From positions 1,178,001-1,242,000 of the forward strand of contig NC_007650.1 in assembly GCF_000012365.1 (NCBI RefSeq): a DNA stretch of 64,000 nt, read 5' to 3'. Each line of letters begins with the position of its first letter. The first letter of the stretch is position 1. The position numbers were made by a program, and so were the translations under genes. Under the pieces are notes generated by a model that was not told the DNA's origin, did no database searches, and saw nothing but the letters and a program-made list of their open reading frames with translations. Positions 10,980-19,988 of the stretch are shown here, in pieces. This DNA comes from Burkholderia thailandensis E264. GTDB lineage: Bacteria > Pseudomonadota > Gammaproteobacteria > Burkholderiales > Burkholderiaceae.

Positions 10980-11125
10980 CGCGGCAGAAGTTCTCAAGAA
11001 GTTCGATTGAAGTCCATCACACCGCCTGCGCGGAATTCGTTGCCCTCTCCCTCCTTGATGCTTCCCTCGCGCCTGCTGCATGCCTGAAACAGGGCAGGAA
11101 CTTTCACATTTTTTTTAGGATTCTT

Positions 11126-11329
11126 ATGGAAACCGGTACTGTCAAATGGTTCAACGAAACCAAGGGTTTTGGCTTCATCACGCCTGATTCGGGTGGCGAC
11201 GATTTGTTCGCGCATTTCTCCGAAATCCGCAGCGAGGGGTACAAGACGCTGGCCGACAACCAGAAGGTGAGCTTCGAGACGAAGCGGGGCCCGAAGGGCC
11301 TCCAGGCTGCCAACATCAAGCCGCTGTAA
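11126..11329 (+). CDS. Cold-shock protein (CspA family)
   Basis: A 67-aa single cold-shock domain: [18 protein letters not shown] carries RNP1 (KGFGFI) and DLFAHFSEI carries RNP2-like residues. The ATG at 11126 has AGGA about 8 nt upstream, and an upstream in-frame start is rejected because the domain begins here. Single-stranded nucleic-acid binding RNA chaperone. The 140-nt leader after the promoter at 10951 suggests post-transcriptional temperature control. Confidence 0.96.
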   Translation: METGTVKWFNETKGFGFITPDSGGDDLFAHFSEIRSEGYKTLADNQKVSFETKRGPKGLQAANIKPL

Positions 11330-11529
11330 GCCGTAACGCTTCTACGCCCGATGCCGCGACCGCGCGCATCGGGCTCATCGGCTGGACTTGCGCTACGCCG
11401 GCACCACGCCTCGATCTCCTCTCCCAACGCGACGCCCGCTCATTTGCCCGCGTCCGCGCTTCTCCATGAACGAAATTGCACCGCTCGAGATCGGCGGGCT
11501 CACGTTCGACGACTAAAATTAAAACGCAT

Positions 11530-11745
11530 ATGACATCCAAGACCTACCGCGGTTATGCGGTTCGATCATTCGCCCATCGTCTGCCCGACGGTTATTTTTC
11601 CGCGAATCTGTTGCTCGAAAACGCACGGCTTTGCGACGGCGGCGGCCGTTACTGCTTCTACGCACTCGATTATTTTCACAGCGAGGAAGAGGCCGTTCGC
11701 CACTCGGCCCGCTGGGCCCGGAACTGGATCGATACGCGCGGCTGA
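11530..11745 (+). CDS. Small conserved-type hypothetical protein (71 aa)
   Basis: Starts MTSKTYRGYAVRSFAHRLPD and continues with a YCFYALDYFHSEEEAVRHSARWARNWID segment, a compact alpha/beta-looking protein with many aromatic residues. No signal peptide or membrane segment. I do not recognise a named family, but the amino-acid balance (few Arg/Ala runs, many Y/F) is that of a real protein rather than a GC shadow. The ribosome site is weak. Confidence 0.65.
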   Translation: MTSKTYRGYAVRSFAHRLPDGYFSANLLLENARLCDGGGRYCFYALDYFHSEEEAVRHSARWARNWIDTRG

Positions 11746-12037
11746 GCGCCGGGCGCGCTGCATCGCCGGATGCCGGCGGTGCCTCGCGATGCGCGACGCG
11801 GCATCGATGCGGGCGTCCGGCGAGGCGCCGCGAGCCCGCAGCGGGCGACGTGGTCCGCCTCTCTCTCGATTGCACTCGGTCCTACGTATCGATCGATGCG
11901 TTCGCATCGATTGCCGGCGCGTCGCGCGAGAGCCGGTGCGCCGCGGCGCCGAAACGTGATCTCCGCTGACGCGCGGCGCATCGCGATGCGGGGCCGGGAT
12001 GCTTCGGGCATCGCCGAAGCATCCGCGCCGGATCAGA

Positions 12038-12484
12038 TCACGAGCAAGCCTCGCCGTGCGACGCGTGGAAGCCCTTCGCCTTCGCGGCCGCTTCCGACAT
12101 GTATTCGCCATGCTTGGTCTTGCCGTAGTACTTGTCGGCTGCGCAGTGGTACACCTTCGTGTCGGTGTTCACCCACACCTGGCCGGGCGCGCCGGCGGGC
12201 GCCGCGCTCTTCGTCGCGGCGGCCGGGCTCGACGTGCCGGAAGCGGCGGCCGGCGCCGTCGCGGCCGATGCGCCGCTTGCCGCCGCAGCCTTCGATGCGC
12301 CGTACGACGTCTTCAGGCCCTTGTGGCCCGAGCATGCGCCTTTCTTCGCGGCGCCCGAGTAGAACGAGCCGTCCTTGCACAGGCCGGTCGCGCCGGCGGG
12401 CGCGCTCGCCGGTGCTTGAGCGAAGCTGCTGATCGAGATGCACAGGCCGGCGGCGAGTGCAGAGAGAATGACGGTCGTTTTCAT
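12038..12484 (-). CDS. Secreted DUF3761-like protein
   Basis: A 148-aa protein with a signal peptide (KTTVILSALAAGLCISISSFA, cleavage probably after FAQA), so periplasmic or secreted. The mature N-terminal part has TGLCKDGSFYSGAAKKGACSGH and the C-terminal part VWVNTDTKVYHCAADKYYG, both recognised as DUF3761-like cysteine-containing segments. They are joined by an Ala/Ser/Pro linker (about residues 60-95). The start at ATG 12484 follows AGGAG by 5 nt; a GTG two codons earlier overlaps that site and is rejected. Function unknown. Confidence 0.8.
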   Translation of the reverse strand: MKTTVILSALAAGLCISISSFAQAPASAPAGATGLCKDGSFYSGAAKKGACSGHKGLKTSYGASKAAAASGASAATAPAAASGTSSPAAATKSAAPAGAPGQVWVNTDTKVYHCAADKYYGKTKHGEYMSEAAAKAKGFHASHGEACS

Positions 12485-12756
12485 TTCCACTCCTGACTAT
12501 CCTTGGGGTTGGCGCGCGAGCGCGTGCGCGCGTGGCTACGCGCGCGGCTCTGACACAAAAGCTTGCGCCAGTACTGACATTAACTTGCGGGCGCCGCGCG
12601 TGGTTGACACGCGGCCGCGCGAGCGGTGCATCAAAAGTGCAACGATGCGTGACGACATGTAACAACCGGTCGCGTGCGCGTGCGACAGGGCGGGCGGCGC
12701 GATCGTGAGATACTCGCCACCCTGCCGCGCTGCGGCGCATATCGACGGGAGCCGCC

Positions 12757-13017
12757 GTGTTTGCGAGTTTTGAGCCGACCCACACAGGATTTGTTGCCGA
12801 AATCGACGGCTGCCGATGCAGCATCGAGGGTGCGCCGTCGCCGATCGCCGAGCGGATCGACTGGCGATGGACGATCGCGCAGCCGGGGCCGGACAACCTG
12901 GACGGCTCCGATCCCTACCAGTATGAAGTGCTCGCGACGGGCGAGACTGTGACGCCGCTGCAGGCCGAGCAGCAGATCGTCGCGTGGCTCGAAGCGCATC
13001 CGCCCGAGGAGGCGTGA
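12757..13017 (+). CDS. Small hypothetical protein (86 aa), GTG start
   Basis: An 86-aa frame starting GTG: FASFEPTHTGFVAEIDGCRCSI, then SDPYQYEVLATGETVTPLQA and a helical end QQIVAWLEAHPPEEA. Acidic, soluble-looking, no recognised domain. GGAGCC precedes the GTG. Sequence character supports a real gene. Confidence 0.55.
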   Translation: MFASFEPTHTGFVAEIDGCRCSIEGAPSPIAERIDWRWTIAQPGPDNLDGSDPYQYEVLATGETVTPLQAEQQIVAWLEAHPPEEA

Positions 13018-13269
13018 GCTCGCGTCCCGCCGCTCGCCGCGACGTCGGCTCGTCATGACGTAGGCGTCGCGCCGCGTTTCGCGAATTTCCAGCGCGCTGG
13101 CGGCACTCGCCGGAAAGACCGGCGCGCCGGCCGCGCGGCCTGACTCGACCGAGCCCGCGCGACGAATGGGGCTTCCCGCCGGCACGCTGCATTCCATTGG
13201 TACACTGGCGTCAACGTTCCTTGCGCAGACCACAACCGCCTGTCGCGCGAAAGCACCGCGTACCGCTAT

Positions 13270-13545
13270 TTCGCCGCGCTCGGCTTTCTCGTCAACGTGT
13301 CGCGCGGCAGCGTCGTCGACACGGCGGCGCTTGCCGGTGCATTGCGCGCGGGCCGCCTCGCGGGCGCGGGGCTCGATGCCTACGAGGGGAGCCTGAGCCG
13401 CCGCGCGCTCGCGGCGCTCGGCAACGTGGTGCCGACACCTCGCGTGGGCGGCTGGTCGCCGCCGGCGCGCGAGCGCTCGGTATGCCGGCTCCTCGATCGC
13501 GCGGCGCGCCACTTCGCGGGGCAGCCGGGGCTGACGCCGCTCTGA
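13270..13545 (+). pseudogene. Remnant of a D-isomer-specific 2-hydroxyacid dehydrogenase
   Basis: The frame carries the end of the NAD-binding domain of this family: GFLVNVSRGSVVDTAALAGAL, then GAGLDAYEG and NVVPTPRVGGWS, which correspond to the conserved NxxRG and D-x-x-x-E regions and the C-terminal H region. About 90 residues remain of a family that needs about 310. Upstream sequence in this frame shows no family similarity, and the catalytic His context is altered. A truncated relic, unlikely to be active. Confidence 0.6.
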
Positions 13546-13584
13546 CGAACGACCATTCCGACGCGAACATACCAAGGAGAAGCG

Positions 13585-14070
13585 ATGTCGACCTACACGG
13601 CCGAAGTTGTGTGGCAGAAGCAGGAAAGCGAGACGTTTGTGGACAACCGCTACGGGAGGAAGCACGAGTGGCGCTTCGACGGCGGCGTTCGCGTGCCGGC
13701 ATCGAGCTCGCCGCACGTGGTGCGCGTGCCGTTTTCCGATCCGACGGCGGTCGACCCGGAAGAGGCGTTCGTCGCGGCGCTGTCGAGCTGCCACATGCTG
13801 TGGTTCCTGTCGCTCGCCGCGCAGAGGAAGTTCGTCGTGACCGGCTATCGCGACGTCGCCGAAGGCACGATGGCGAAGAACGCGCAAGGCAAGGACGTGA
13901 TGACGCGCGTCGTGCTGAAGCCGCACGTGACGTTCGGCGGCGAGCGCGCGCCGACGCGCGACGATGTCGATGCGCTGCACCACGCGGCGCACGACGCCTG
14001 CTATCTCGCGAACTCGGTCAAGAGCGACATCGATATCGAAGGAAGCTGGGCGCACGAGTCCGCGCGTTGA
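13585..14070 (+). CDS. OsmC/Ohr-family peroxiredoxin-like protein
   Basis: A 161-aa protein starting MSTYTAEVVWQKQESETF with an AAGGAG ribosome site. The two family cysteines are visible: C69 in ALSSCHMLWFLSLAA and C139 in HDACYLANSVKS. The spacing is that of the YhfA/OsmC subgroup of thiol-dependent peroxidases acting on organic hydroperoxides. No signal peptide. No OhrR-type regulator is adjacent. Confidence 0.9.
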   Translation: MSTYTAEVVWQKQESETFVDNRYGRKHEWRFDGGVRVPASSSPHVVRVPFSDPTAVDPEEAFVAALSSCHMLWFLSLAAQRKFVVTGYRDVAEGTMAKNAQGKDVMTRVVLKPHVTFGGERAPTRDDVDALHHAAHDACYLANSVKSDIDIEGSWAHESAR

Positions 14071-14597
14071 GCGCCGCCGCCGATCGTCGCGGCGGGCGGC
14101 GGCGCATGGCGGGCGCCGGGGGCGCTGCGGATCGCGCCCGCCGCCGCTCGGCTCGGTTCCGCTCGGCCCGATCGATCGCAGTCCGTCCGGCGCGTTTCAC
14201 GCCGGCACCGGCGCCGGCGCGTGGCCGTGGCCGGCTGCGGGCCGCGCCGATGCAGGCGGGCGTTGCGCCTCCGTAGCCCGTCCGGGCGGCGCCTTTCCGC
14301 CGCCGAAGGTTGCGGCCATGGTGTCCGTCGCCTAATCTCCAGACATCATTTGTCCATTGCGCCCGCGCGCGCCCGGAGCGCCGGTCGTGCCGTCAGCGCT
14401 TTCGTCCGGGGCGCAACGGCCGGCGTCGGCGAGCGCCTGGAGCGGAAGGCGCCGCGTCCGTCGCCCGAGGGGCGCGCTTCGCGCGGCGCGGGAGCGGTCC
14501 GGAATGCGTGGCGGCGCGCTGCGGGCTCGTCAGGCGGCCGCCTCCCGCGATCGAGCTTGCGAACGGCTTTCTGGCAAAGACACCTGGGGGAGTCGAG
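14071..14597. other. Intergenic region upstream of the sensor-kinase cluster
   Basis: About 527 bp without a supportable gene. Frames here are Arg/Ala/Gly-rich and lack start signals. It should contain the promoter of the three-gene two-component cluster; I could not fix its boxes. Confidence 0.4.
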
Positions 14598-16748
14598 ATG
14601 GCCTCGGGCATCAGGCGGTTGGGGAAAACAGCGTCGCGCTGGATCGACTTCGGCTTGTGGACCGCCGCCGCGCTGCTGCTGCTGACGGCGGGCGTCGGCG
14701 CGCTCGGCACGGCCCGTCTGTTCGACAGCGAGGCGGACGTCCATCGCGCGAGCGAAGTGATATCGGGTCTCGAACGGCTGCTGTCGTTGGCCCGAGACAT
14801 GGAGACGGGGCAGCGCGGATACATCCTGACCGGCAAGCCGGATTATCTTCAGCCTTACGAAGCGGCATTGCCCGAAATCCGCAAGGAGTTCGATGCCCTC
14901 GCGCCGCTCGTTCAGGACGACCCCGTCCAGCAGCGGCGTCTCGCGGCGCTGCGCACGCTGCTCAAGAGAAAGCAGGACGAACTCGCGGCGACGATCGCGC
15001 TTCGCAAGTCCGAGGGATTCGACGCGGCGCAGGCGATCGTCTCGAGCGATGCGGGCAAGATCTTCATGGACCGCGCGCGGACGATGGTCAACGATATGGA
15101 GGCGACCGTCCAGCAGCAACTGAGGGCGCTGCGCGATCGCGCGAGGGCGACGCGCGACGTCGCCATCGCCGTGGGGCTCGCGTCCGGGCTGCTGACGCTC
15201 GTCGTGTGCGTGTCGTTCGGCTATGTGATGCGCCGCCTGCTGCTCGTCGAGTCGGCCGCGAGCGACGATCTGTTCGCGCAGCGGGAACTGCTTCACGTGA
15301 CGCTCGCGAGCATCGGCGACGGCGTGATCGCGACGGACGTCGACGGCCGCATCACGTTCTTCAACCGGGTTGCCGAGGAGATGACCGCGCTTGCCGCCGA
15401 TGCCGTCGTGGGCCAGCCGATCGAGCAGGTGCTGACGTTTCGGCACGCGTTGACGCAACGCGTGATCGACAATCCGGCGCGCGTCGCGGTGGAGCGCAAA
15501 CGCATCGCGGCCTTGCCCGTGCATACGCGCTTCGTCGGGCGCGGCGGCGGGGAGTTGCCGGTGGACGGCAATGCCGCGCCGACTTTCGACGCGAACGGCA
15601 AGCTCGTCGGCGCGGTGCTCGTCGTGCGCGACGTGTCGGAGCGCGAGCGGGCCGAGGAGCGATTCCGGCTCGCCGTCGAGGCCGCTCCGAACGCGATGAT
15701 CATGGTGAACCGCGAAGGCAAGATCGTGCTCGTCAACTCGCAAGCGGAGAAATTCTTCGACTACGTGCGCGGCGACATGATCGGACAGGGCATCGACATG
15801 CTGGTGCCCGAGCGCTTTCGCGCCGGTCACGCGACGCACCGCGGCGCGTTCTTCGGCAAGCCGGATGCGCGACCGATGGGCGCGGGGCGCGATCTGTTCG
15901 GCCTGCGCCGCGATGGCTCCGAATTCCCGGTCGAAATCGGCCTCAATCCGATCACGACTTCGGAGGGCGCGTTCGTGCTGTGCTCGATCACCGACATCAC
16001 CGCGCGCAAGCGCGCGGAACACGAGCTGCGCCGCAGGAGCGAGGAGCTCGCGCGCTCGAATCAGGATCTCGAACAGTTCGCATACGTCGCGTCTCACGAT
16101 CTGCAGGAGCCGTTGCGCGCGGTCGCGGGGCCGCTGCAGCTGCTGCAGCGGCGATACCAGGGGCAACTCGACGCGCGGGCCGACGAGTTCATCGGACACG
16201 CGGTCGACGGCGCGACGAGGATGCAATCGCTGATCGACGACCTGCTGAGCTACTCACGCGTCGGGCGTCTCGAGGATGCGCGCCAGCCGGTCGATTGCGA
16301 GCGCGTGCTCGACGAGGCGCTGCGCAACCTGAGCGCGGCGATTCGCGAATCCGGCGCGCAGATCACGCATGACCGGCTGCCGATCGTGCACGGCATCGCG
16401 GCCCAGCTCGTGCTGCTGTTTCAGAACCTGATCGGCAACGCGATCAAGTTCCGCAGCAAGGAGCGCATCGCGCGGATTCATCTGGAAGCGGACACGCGCG
16501 ACGACGCATGGGTGTTCCGGGTTCGCGACAACGGCATCGGGATCGATCCGCAGTACTTCGAGCGCATCTTCCTGATCTTCCAGCGCCTGCATACGCGGCG
16601 CGAATATCCGGGAACGGGGCTCGGGCTCGCGCTCTGCAAGCGGATCGTCGAGCATCATGGCGGCCGCATCGCCGTCGAATCCGAGCCGGGGCGGGGCACG
16701 ACGTTCTCGTTTGCGCTGTCCCGGCCGGGCGCCGAGGAAACGCGTTGA
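14598..16748 (+). CDS. CHASE3-PAS-PAS sensor histidine kinase
   Basis: A 716-aa membrane kinase. TM1 lies at about residues 18-38, a CHASE3 sensor (METGQRGYILTG at 68-79) follows, then TM2 at about 188-212. Two PAS domains follow (about 232-350 and 355-472, each ending in a DVSERERAEER/DITARKRAEHE linker). HisKA has phospho-acceptor H500 (ASHDLQEPLR), and the HATPase has NLIGNAIKF, DNGIGID and GTGLGLALC. The ATG at 14598 follows GGGGGAG. CHASE3 kinases of this kind usually signal to a small receiver such as the one encoded 25 bp downstream. Confidence 0.93.
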   Translation: MASGIRRLGKTASRWIDFGLWTAAALLLLTAGVGALGTARLFDSEADVHRASEVISGLERLLSLARDMETGQRGYILTGKPDYLQPYEAALPEIRKEFDALAPLVQDDPVQQRRLAALRTLLKRKQDELAATIALRKSEGFDAAQAIVSSDAGKIFMDRARTMVNDMEATVQQQLRALRDRARATRDVAIAVGLASGLLTLVVCVSFGYVMRRLLLVESAASDDLFAQRELLHVTLASIGDGVIATDVDGRITFFNRVAEEMTALAADAVVGQPIEQVLTFRHALTQRVIDNPARVAVERKRIAALPVHTRFVGRGGGELPVDGNAAPTFDANGKLVGAVLVVRDVSERERAEERFRLAVEAAPNAMIMVNREGKIVLVNSQAEKFFDYVRGDMIGQGIDMLVPERFRAGHATHRGAFFGKPDARPMGAGRDLFGLRRDGSEFPVEIGLNPITTSEGAFVLCSITDITARKRAEHELRRRSEELARSNQDLEQFAYVASHDLQEPLRAVAGPLQLLQRRYQGQLDARADEFIGHAVDGATRMQSLIDDLLSYSRVGRLEDARQPVDCERVLDEALRNLSAAIRESGAQITHDRLPIVHGIAAQLVLLFQNLIGNAIKFRSKERIARIHLEADTRDDAWVFRVRDNGIGIDPQYFERIFLIFQRLHTRREYPGTGLGLALCKRIVEHHGGRIAVESEPGRGTTFSFALSRPGAEETR

Positions 16749-16773
16749 GCGCGCCATCCGAAGGAGGTGAGCG

Positions 16774-17226
16774 ATGATTGCCGATGACAGAGGGAATTTC
16801 GTCGAGATCCTGCTGGTCGAGGACAGCCCGACCGACGTGATGATGACCAGGGAGGCGCTCGAATACTACAAGGTGCTCAACCCGCTGCAGGTCGTCGAGG
16901 ACGGCGTCGCGGCGATGGCGTACCTGAGGCGCGAGGGGCCGTACGCGAGCGCGCGGCGGCCGGGCCTCATCATCCTCGATCTCAACCTGCCGAAGAAGAG
17001 CGGCCGCGAAGTGCTGCAGGAGCTGAAGCTCGACCCGGAGCTCAGCACGATTCCGGTCGTGATCCTGACGACCTCCAAATCGGAAGAGGACGTCGCGCGA
17101 TCGTACGGACTGCATGCGAATTGCTATATCACGAAGCCCGTCGACTTCACGAAATTCACGGATGTCGTGCACAGCATCAACGAATTCTGGCTCAGCGTCG
17201 TCACGCTGCCGCCCGCCAAGCCATGA
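16774..17226 (+). CDS. Single-domain response regulator (Rcp1-like)
   Basis: A 150-aa stand-alone receiver with an AAGGAGG ribosome site. Acidic pocket EDSPTD, phospho-acceptor D69 in [13 protein letters not shown], conserved Thr in VVILTTSK and Lys in CYITKPVDF. No output domain, so it works by protein contact or phosphotransfer. Its stop overlaps the next gene's start (ATGA). Close relatives are the Rcp1-type partners of phytochrome-like and CHASE3 kinases. Confidence 0.93.
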   Translation: MIADDRGNFVEILLVEDSPTDVMMTREALEYYKVLNPLQVVEDGVAAMAYLRREGPYASARRPGLIILDLNLPKKSGREVLQELKLDPELSTIPVVILTTSKSEEDVARSYGLHANCYITKPVDFTKFTDVVHSINEFWLSVVTLPPAKP

Positions 17227-18701
17227 GTTCGCTGGCGAAAAACGTCGAGATCCTGCTGGTCGAAGACAGCGTGACCGATGCGCTGCTCATCGGCGAGGCG
17301 TTGATCGACGTGACGGAGTTCACGCCGCACGTGGTCAACGCCGAGCTGCTGTCGGCGGCGCTCGAGCTTGCGGGGCGCGCGCATTTCGACGTCGTGCTGC
17401 TCGATCTGGGCTTGCCCGATGCGCACGGGCTCGACACGTTTCGCCAGTTCCACCGGCACGTGCCCGACGTTCCCGTGCTCGTGCTGACGGGGCTCGACGA
17501 TCTGTCCGTCGGGCTGCAGGCGATTCAGGAAGGCGCGCAGGACTATCTGCTGAAGAAGCGGGTGGAGACGCCGCTGCTGAGCCGGGCGATACGCTACGCG
17601 ATGGAGCGGCACCGCGTCGCCGCGGCGCTTTCGGCGAGCGAGGAACGCTTCCAGCTCGCGGTCAGCGGCGCGAGCGCGGGGCTTTGGGACTGGAATCCGA
17701 AGACGGGCGCGATGTATCTGTCGCCGCACTTCAAGAAGATCATGGGCTACGAGGATCATGAGCTGCCCGACGAAATCACGGGGCACCGGGAATCGATTCA
17801 TCCGGACGATCGCGCGCGCGTGCTCGCCGCGCTGAAGGCTCACCTCGAGCATCGCGACACGTACGACGTCGAATACCGGGTGCGCACGCGCTCGGGCGAT
17901 TTCCGATGGATTCAGTCGCGCGGACAGGCGCTGTGGAACAGCGCGGGAGAACCGTACCGGATGGTCGGCTGGATCATGGACGTGACCGATCGCAAGCGCG
18001 ACGAAGACGCGCTGCGGGTGTCGCGCGAGGAGCTGCGCCGCCTGTCGGCCCACATCCAGAGCATTCGCGAGGAGGAGAAAACGCGTATCGCGCGCGAATT
18101 GCACGACGACCTGGGGCAGCAATTGACGGCGCTGAAGATGGCCGTCACGCTGGTCGACAACGAACTGAAGGAGGCCGGCTGGACGTCGCGCCCGAGCCGC
18201 TTGCCGAACGTCTATGCGCTGATCAGCCAACTGCTCGACTCGGTGCGACGGATCGCGGCGGACCTGCGCCCCGTAATGCTCGACGATCTCGGGCTGCCGG
18301 CGGCGATCGAGTGGCTGACGCACGAATTCGCCGCGCGATACCGGATTCCGGTGACGAGCCGCATCGAAGCCGACGACATCGCATTCAACCGCGGCAGCGC
18401 GACCGAGGTGTTCCGCATCGTTCAGGAGGCGCTGACCAATGTCGCCCGGCATTCGGAGGCGACCGAGGTCACGCTCGACATCATTCGGGACGAACCGAAC
18501 TGCATCGTGCGGATTGCCGACAACGGCTGCGGCACCGCGCGCGATACGCGTCCGAACCGGCATTCGCTTGGCCTGCTCGGGATGCGCGAGCGCGCGGCGC
18601 GCCTCGGCGGCGAGATCCGGATCGACACCGCGCCCGGCCGGGGATTCGCCTTGACCGCGACGCTGTCGCTCGCCGTGATCGAGGCGGCCGATTCGACCTG
18701 A
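17223..18701 (+). CDS. Receiver-PAS-HisKA_3 hybrid sensor kinase
   Basis: A 492-aa cytoplasmic protein with an N-terminal receiver (EDSVTD, D61 in [13 protein letters not shown]), a PAS/PAC unit at about residues 137-257 ([18 protein letters not shown]), and a NarL-type HisKA_3 dimerisation domain with H294 ([18 protein letters not shown]). The HATPase has [19 protein letters not shown] and GLLGMRERA. No membrane segment. It is probably fed by the upstream kinase through its receiver and should signal to a LuxR-type regulator, none of which is adjacent. Confidence 0.92.
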   Translation: MSSLAKNVEILLVEDSVTDALLIGEALIDVTEFTPHVVNAELLSAALELAGRAHFDVVLLDLGLPDAHGLDTFRQFHRHVPDVPVLVLTGLDDLSVGLQAIQEGAQDYLLKKRVETPLLSRAIRYAMERHRVAAALSASEERFQLAVSGASAGLWDWNPKTGAMYLSPHFKKIMGYEDHELPDEITGHRESIHPDDRARVLAALKAHLEHRDTYDVEYRVRTRSGDFRWIQSRGQALWNSAGEPYRMVGWIMDVTDRKRDEDALRVSREELRRLSAHIQSIREEEKTRIARELHDDLGQQLTALKMAVTLVDNELKEAGWTSRPSRLPNVYALISQLLDSVRRIAADLRPVMLDDLGLPAAIEWLTHEFAARYRIPVTSRIEADDIAFNRGSATEVFRIVQEALTNVARHSEATEVTLDIIRDEPNCIVRIADNGCGTARDTRPNRHSLGLLGMRERAARLGGEIRIDTAPGRGFALTATLSLAVIEAADST

Positions 18702-18764
18702 CGGCGTCGATGTCGGCGGCGATGTCGGCGGCGATCGCGCGGGCCGTGGCGAGCGACGCGGCGC

Positions 18765-19961
18765 TCAGTTCGCCGCCGCGCCCGCGGCGTCGTGCGCGGT
18801 GGCGTTTGCGGCGTTCGTCGATGCGAGCGCTTCGAGCGCGAGCCCTTTCGTCTCGATCCCCAGCGCGGCCACCGCCAGCGCGGCGACGACGAACGACAGC
18901 GCGCCGAGCGTGAACACGCCGCCTTGCCCGAACACGGGCAGCACGATGCCGACCGCGTACGGCCCGATCAGCGAGCCGACCCGCCCGATCGCCGACGCGA
19001 AACCCGAGCCGGTGGCGCGCGCGCCGGTGCCATAGAGCTCCGGCGTATACGTGTAGAGCACCGCCCACATCCCGAACAGGAAGAACTGCATCGCGAGCCC
19101 GGTGCAGACGAGCAGCGTCACGCTGCCGCCGAACAGCGCGCTCTGGCCGTACGCGTACGCCATTGCGCCGCCGCCGACGAGCGACGCGATGCAGGTCGGC
19201 TTGCGGCCCCAGCGCTCGACGAGCCACGCGGCGCACAGGAACCCGGGAATGCCGCCGAGCGAGATCAGCACGGTGTAGAACACCGATTGCGTGACGGCGA
19301 AGCCGGCCTGCTGCAACAGCGCGCCGAGCCACGACGTGAGACCGTAGAAGCCGAGCAGCGCGAAGAACCATAGCAGCCAGACCATCGTCGTGCGGCGGCG
19401 GTACGCGGCGCTCCAGATCTCGCCGAACGGGCCGCGGCCGTGCGCGCATGCCGGCTCGACGAGCCGCGACGGCGCGGGCAGGCTCGATACGCGCGCGGAC
19501 TTCATCACCTTCGCCTCGACGTGCGCGAGCACGCGCTCGGCTTGCGCGAGCCGGCCGCGATGTTCGAGCCAGCGCGGCGATTCCGGCACGAGCCGGCGCA
19601 CGACGAGCACGAACACGGCGGGCAGCGCGAGCAGCGCGAACACGGTGCGCCAGCCGAACAGCGGCAGCACGAAGTACGACACGATGCCGGCGGTGATGAA
19701 GCCGAGCGGCCAGAAGCCGTCCATCAGCGCGATCAGCCGGCCGCGCTTCGCGGCGGGGACGAATTCGGACAAGAGCGTCTGCGCGACCGGGAACTCCATC
19801 CCCATGCCGATGCCGAGCAGCACGCGATAGGCGATCAGCGCGTCGGCGCTCTGCGCGGTCGAGCACAGGTATGACGCCGTGCCCCATAGCACCATGCTCC
19901 ACTGGCATGATGCGATGGCACAGGACGGCAGGCCAGCAAGGCTTTTAGGGGAGTCGTCCAA
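18765..19961 (-). pseudogene. MFS transporter truncated at its 5' end by prophage insertion
   Basis: About 380 residues of a major facilitator remain, from the third/fourth membrane helix onward (YRVLLGIGMGMEFPVAQ, EFVPAAKRGR after it, then WRTVFALLALPAVF and PESPRWLEHRGR in the loop). The first two helices and the GRR-type loop that should precede QWSMVLWG are missing. Instead the frame opens in phage DNA (MDDSPKSLAGLPS) right after the integrase. The missing 5' part is expected at attR, beyond the window. Known helices suggest a metabolite:H+ symporter of the sugar-porter type; activity is very unlikely. Confidence 0.8.
19895..19960. other. attL junction region
   Basis: Transporter-like coding sequence ends near 19905-19912 and sequence unrelated to transporters begins, directly next to the 3' end of a minus-strand integrase. 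That places the host-phage junction here. The exact core cannot be set without the matching attR. Confidence 0.5.
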
Positions 19962-19988
19962 AATTCTCCCAAAATTCGTCCAAAATTA
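19956..19988. repeat. Three tandem 11-bp repeats at the integrase end (possible arm-type sites)
   Basis: Three head-to-tail 11-mers, consensus GTCCAAAATTC, begin at 19956, 19967 and 19978. The last overlaps the integrase stop codon and forms a dyad with TTTGGAC (GTCCAAA-atta-TTTGGAC). Directly repeated short sites beside att are typical of lambda-Int arm-type binding sites. Confidence 0.65.

Noticed and set aside
10620..11087. 155-codon plus-strand frame in the rpsU-csp gap
   Set aside because: Arg/Gly/Ala-rich with no start signal; it runs through the cold-shock promoter and leader.
11346..11374. Terminator after the cold-shock gene (GCCCGATG/CATCGGGC)
   Set aside because: The stem is good but no T-run follows, so I did not call it a terminator.
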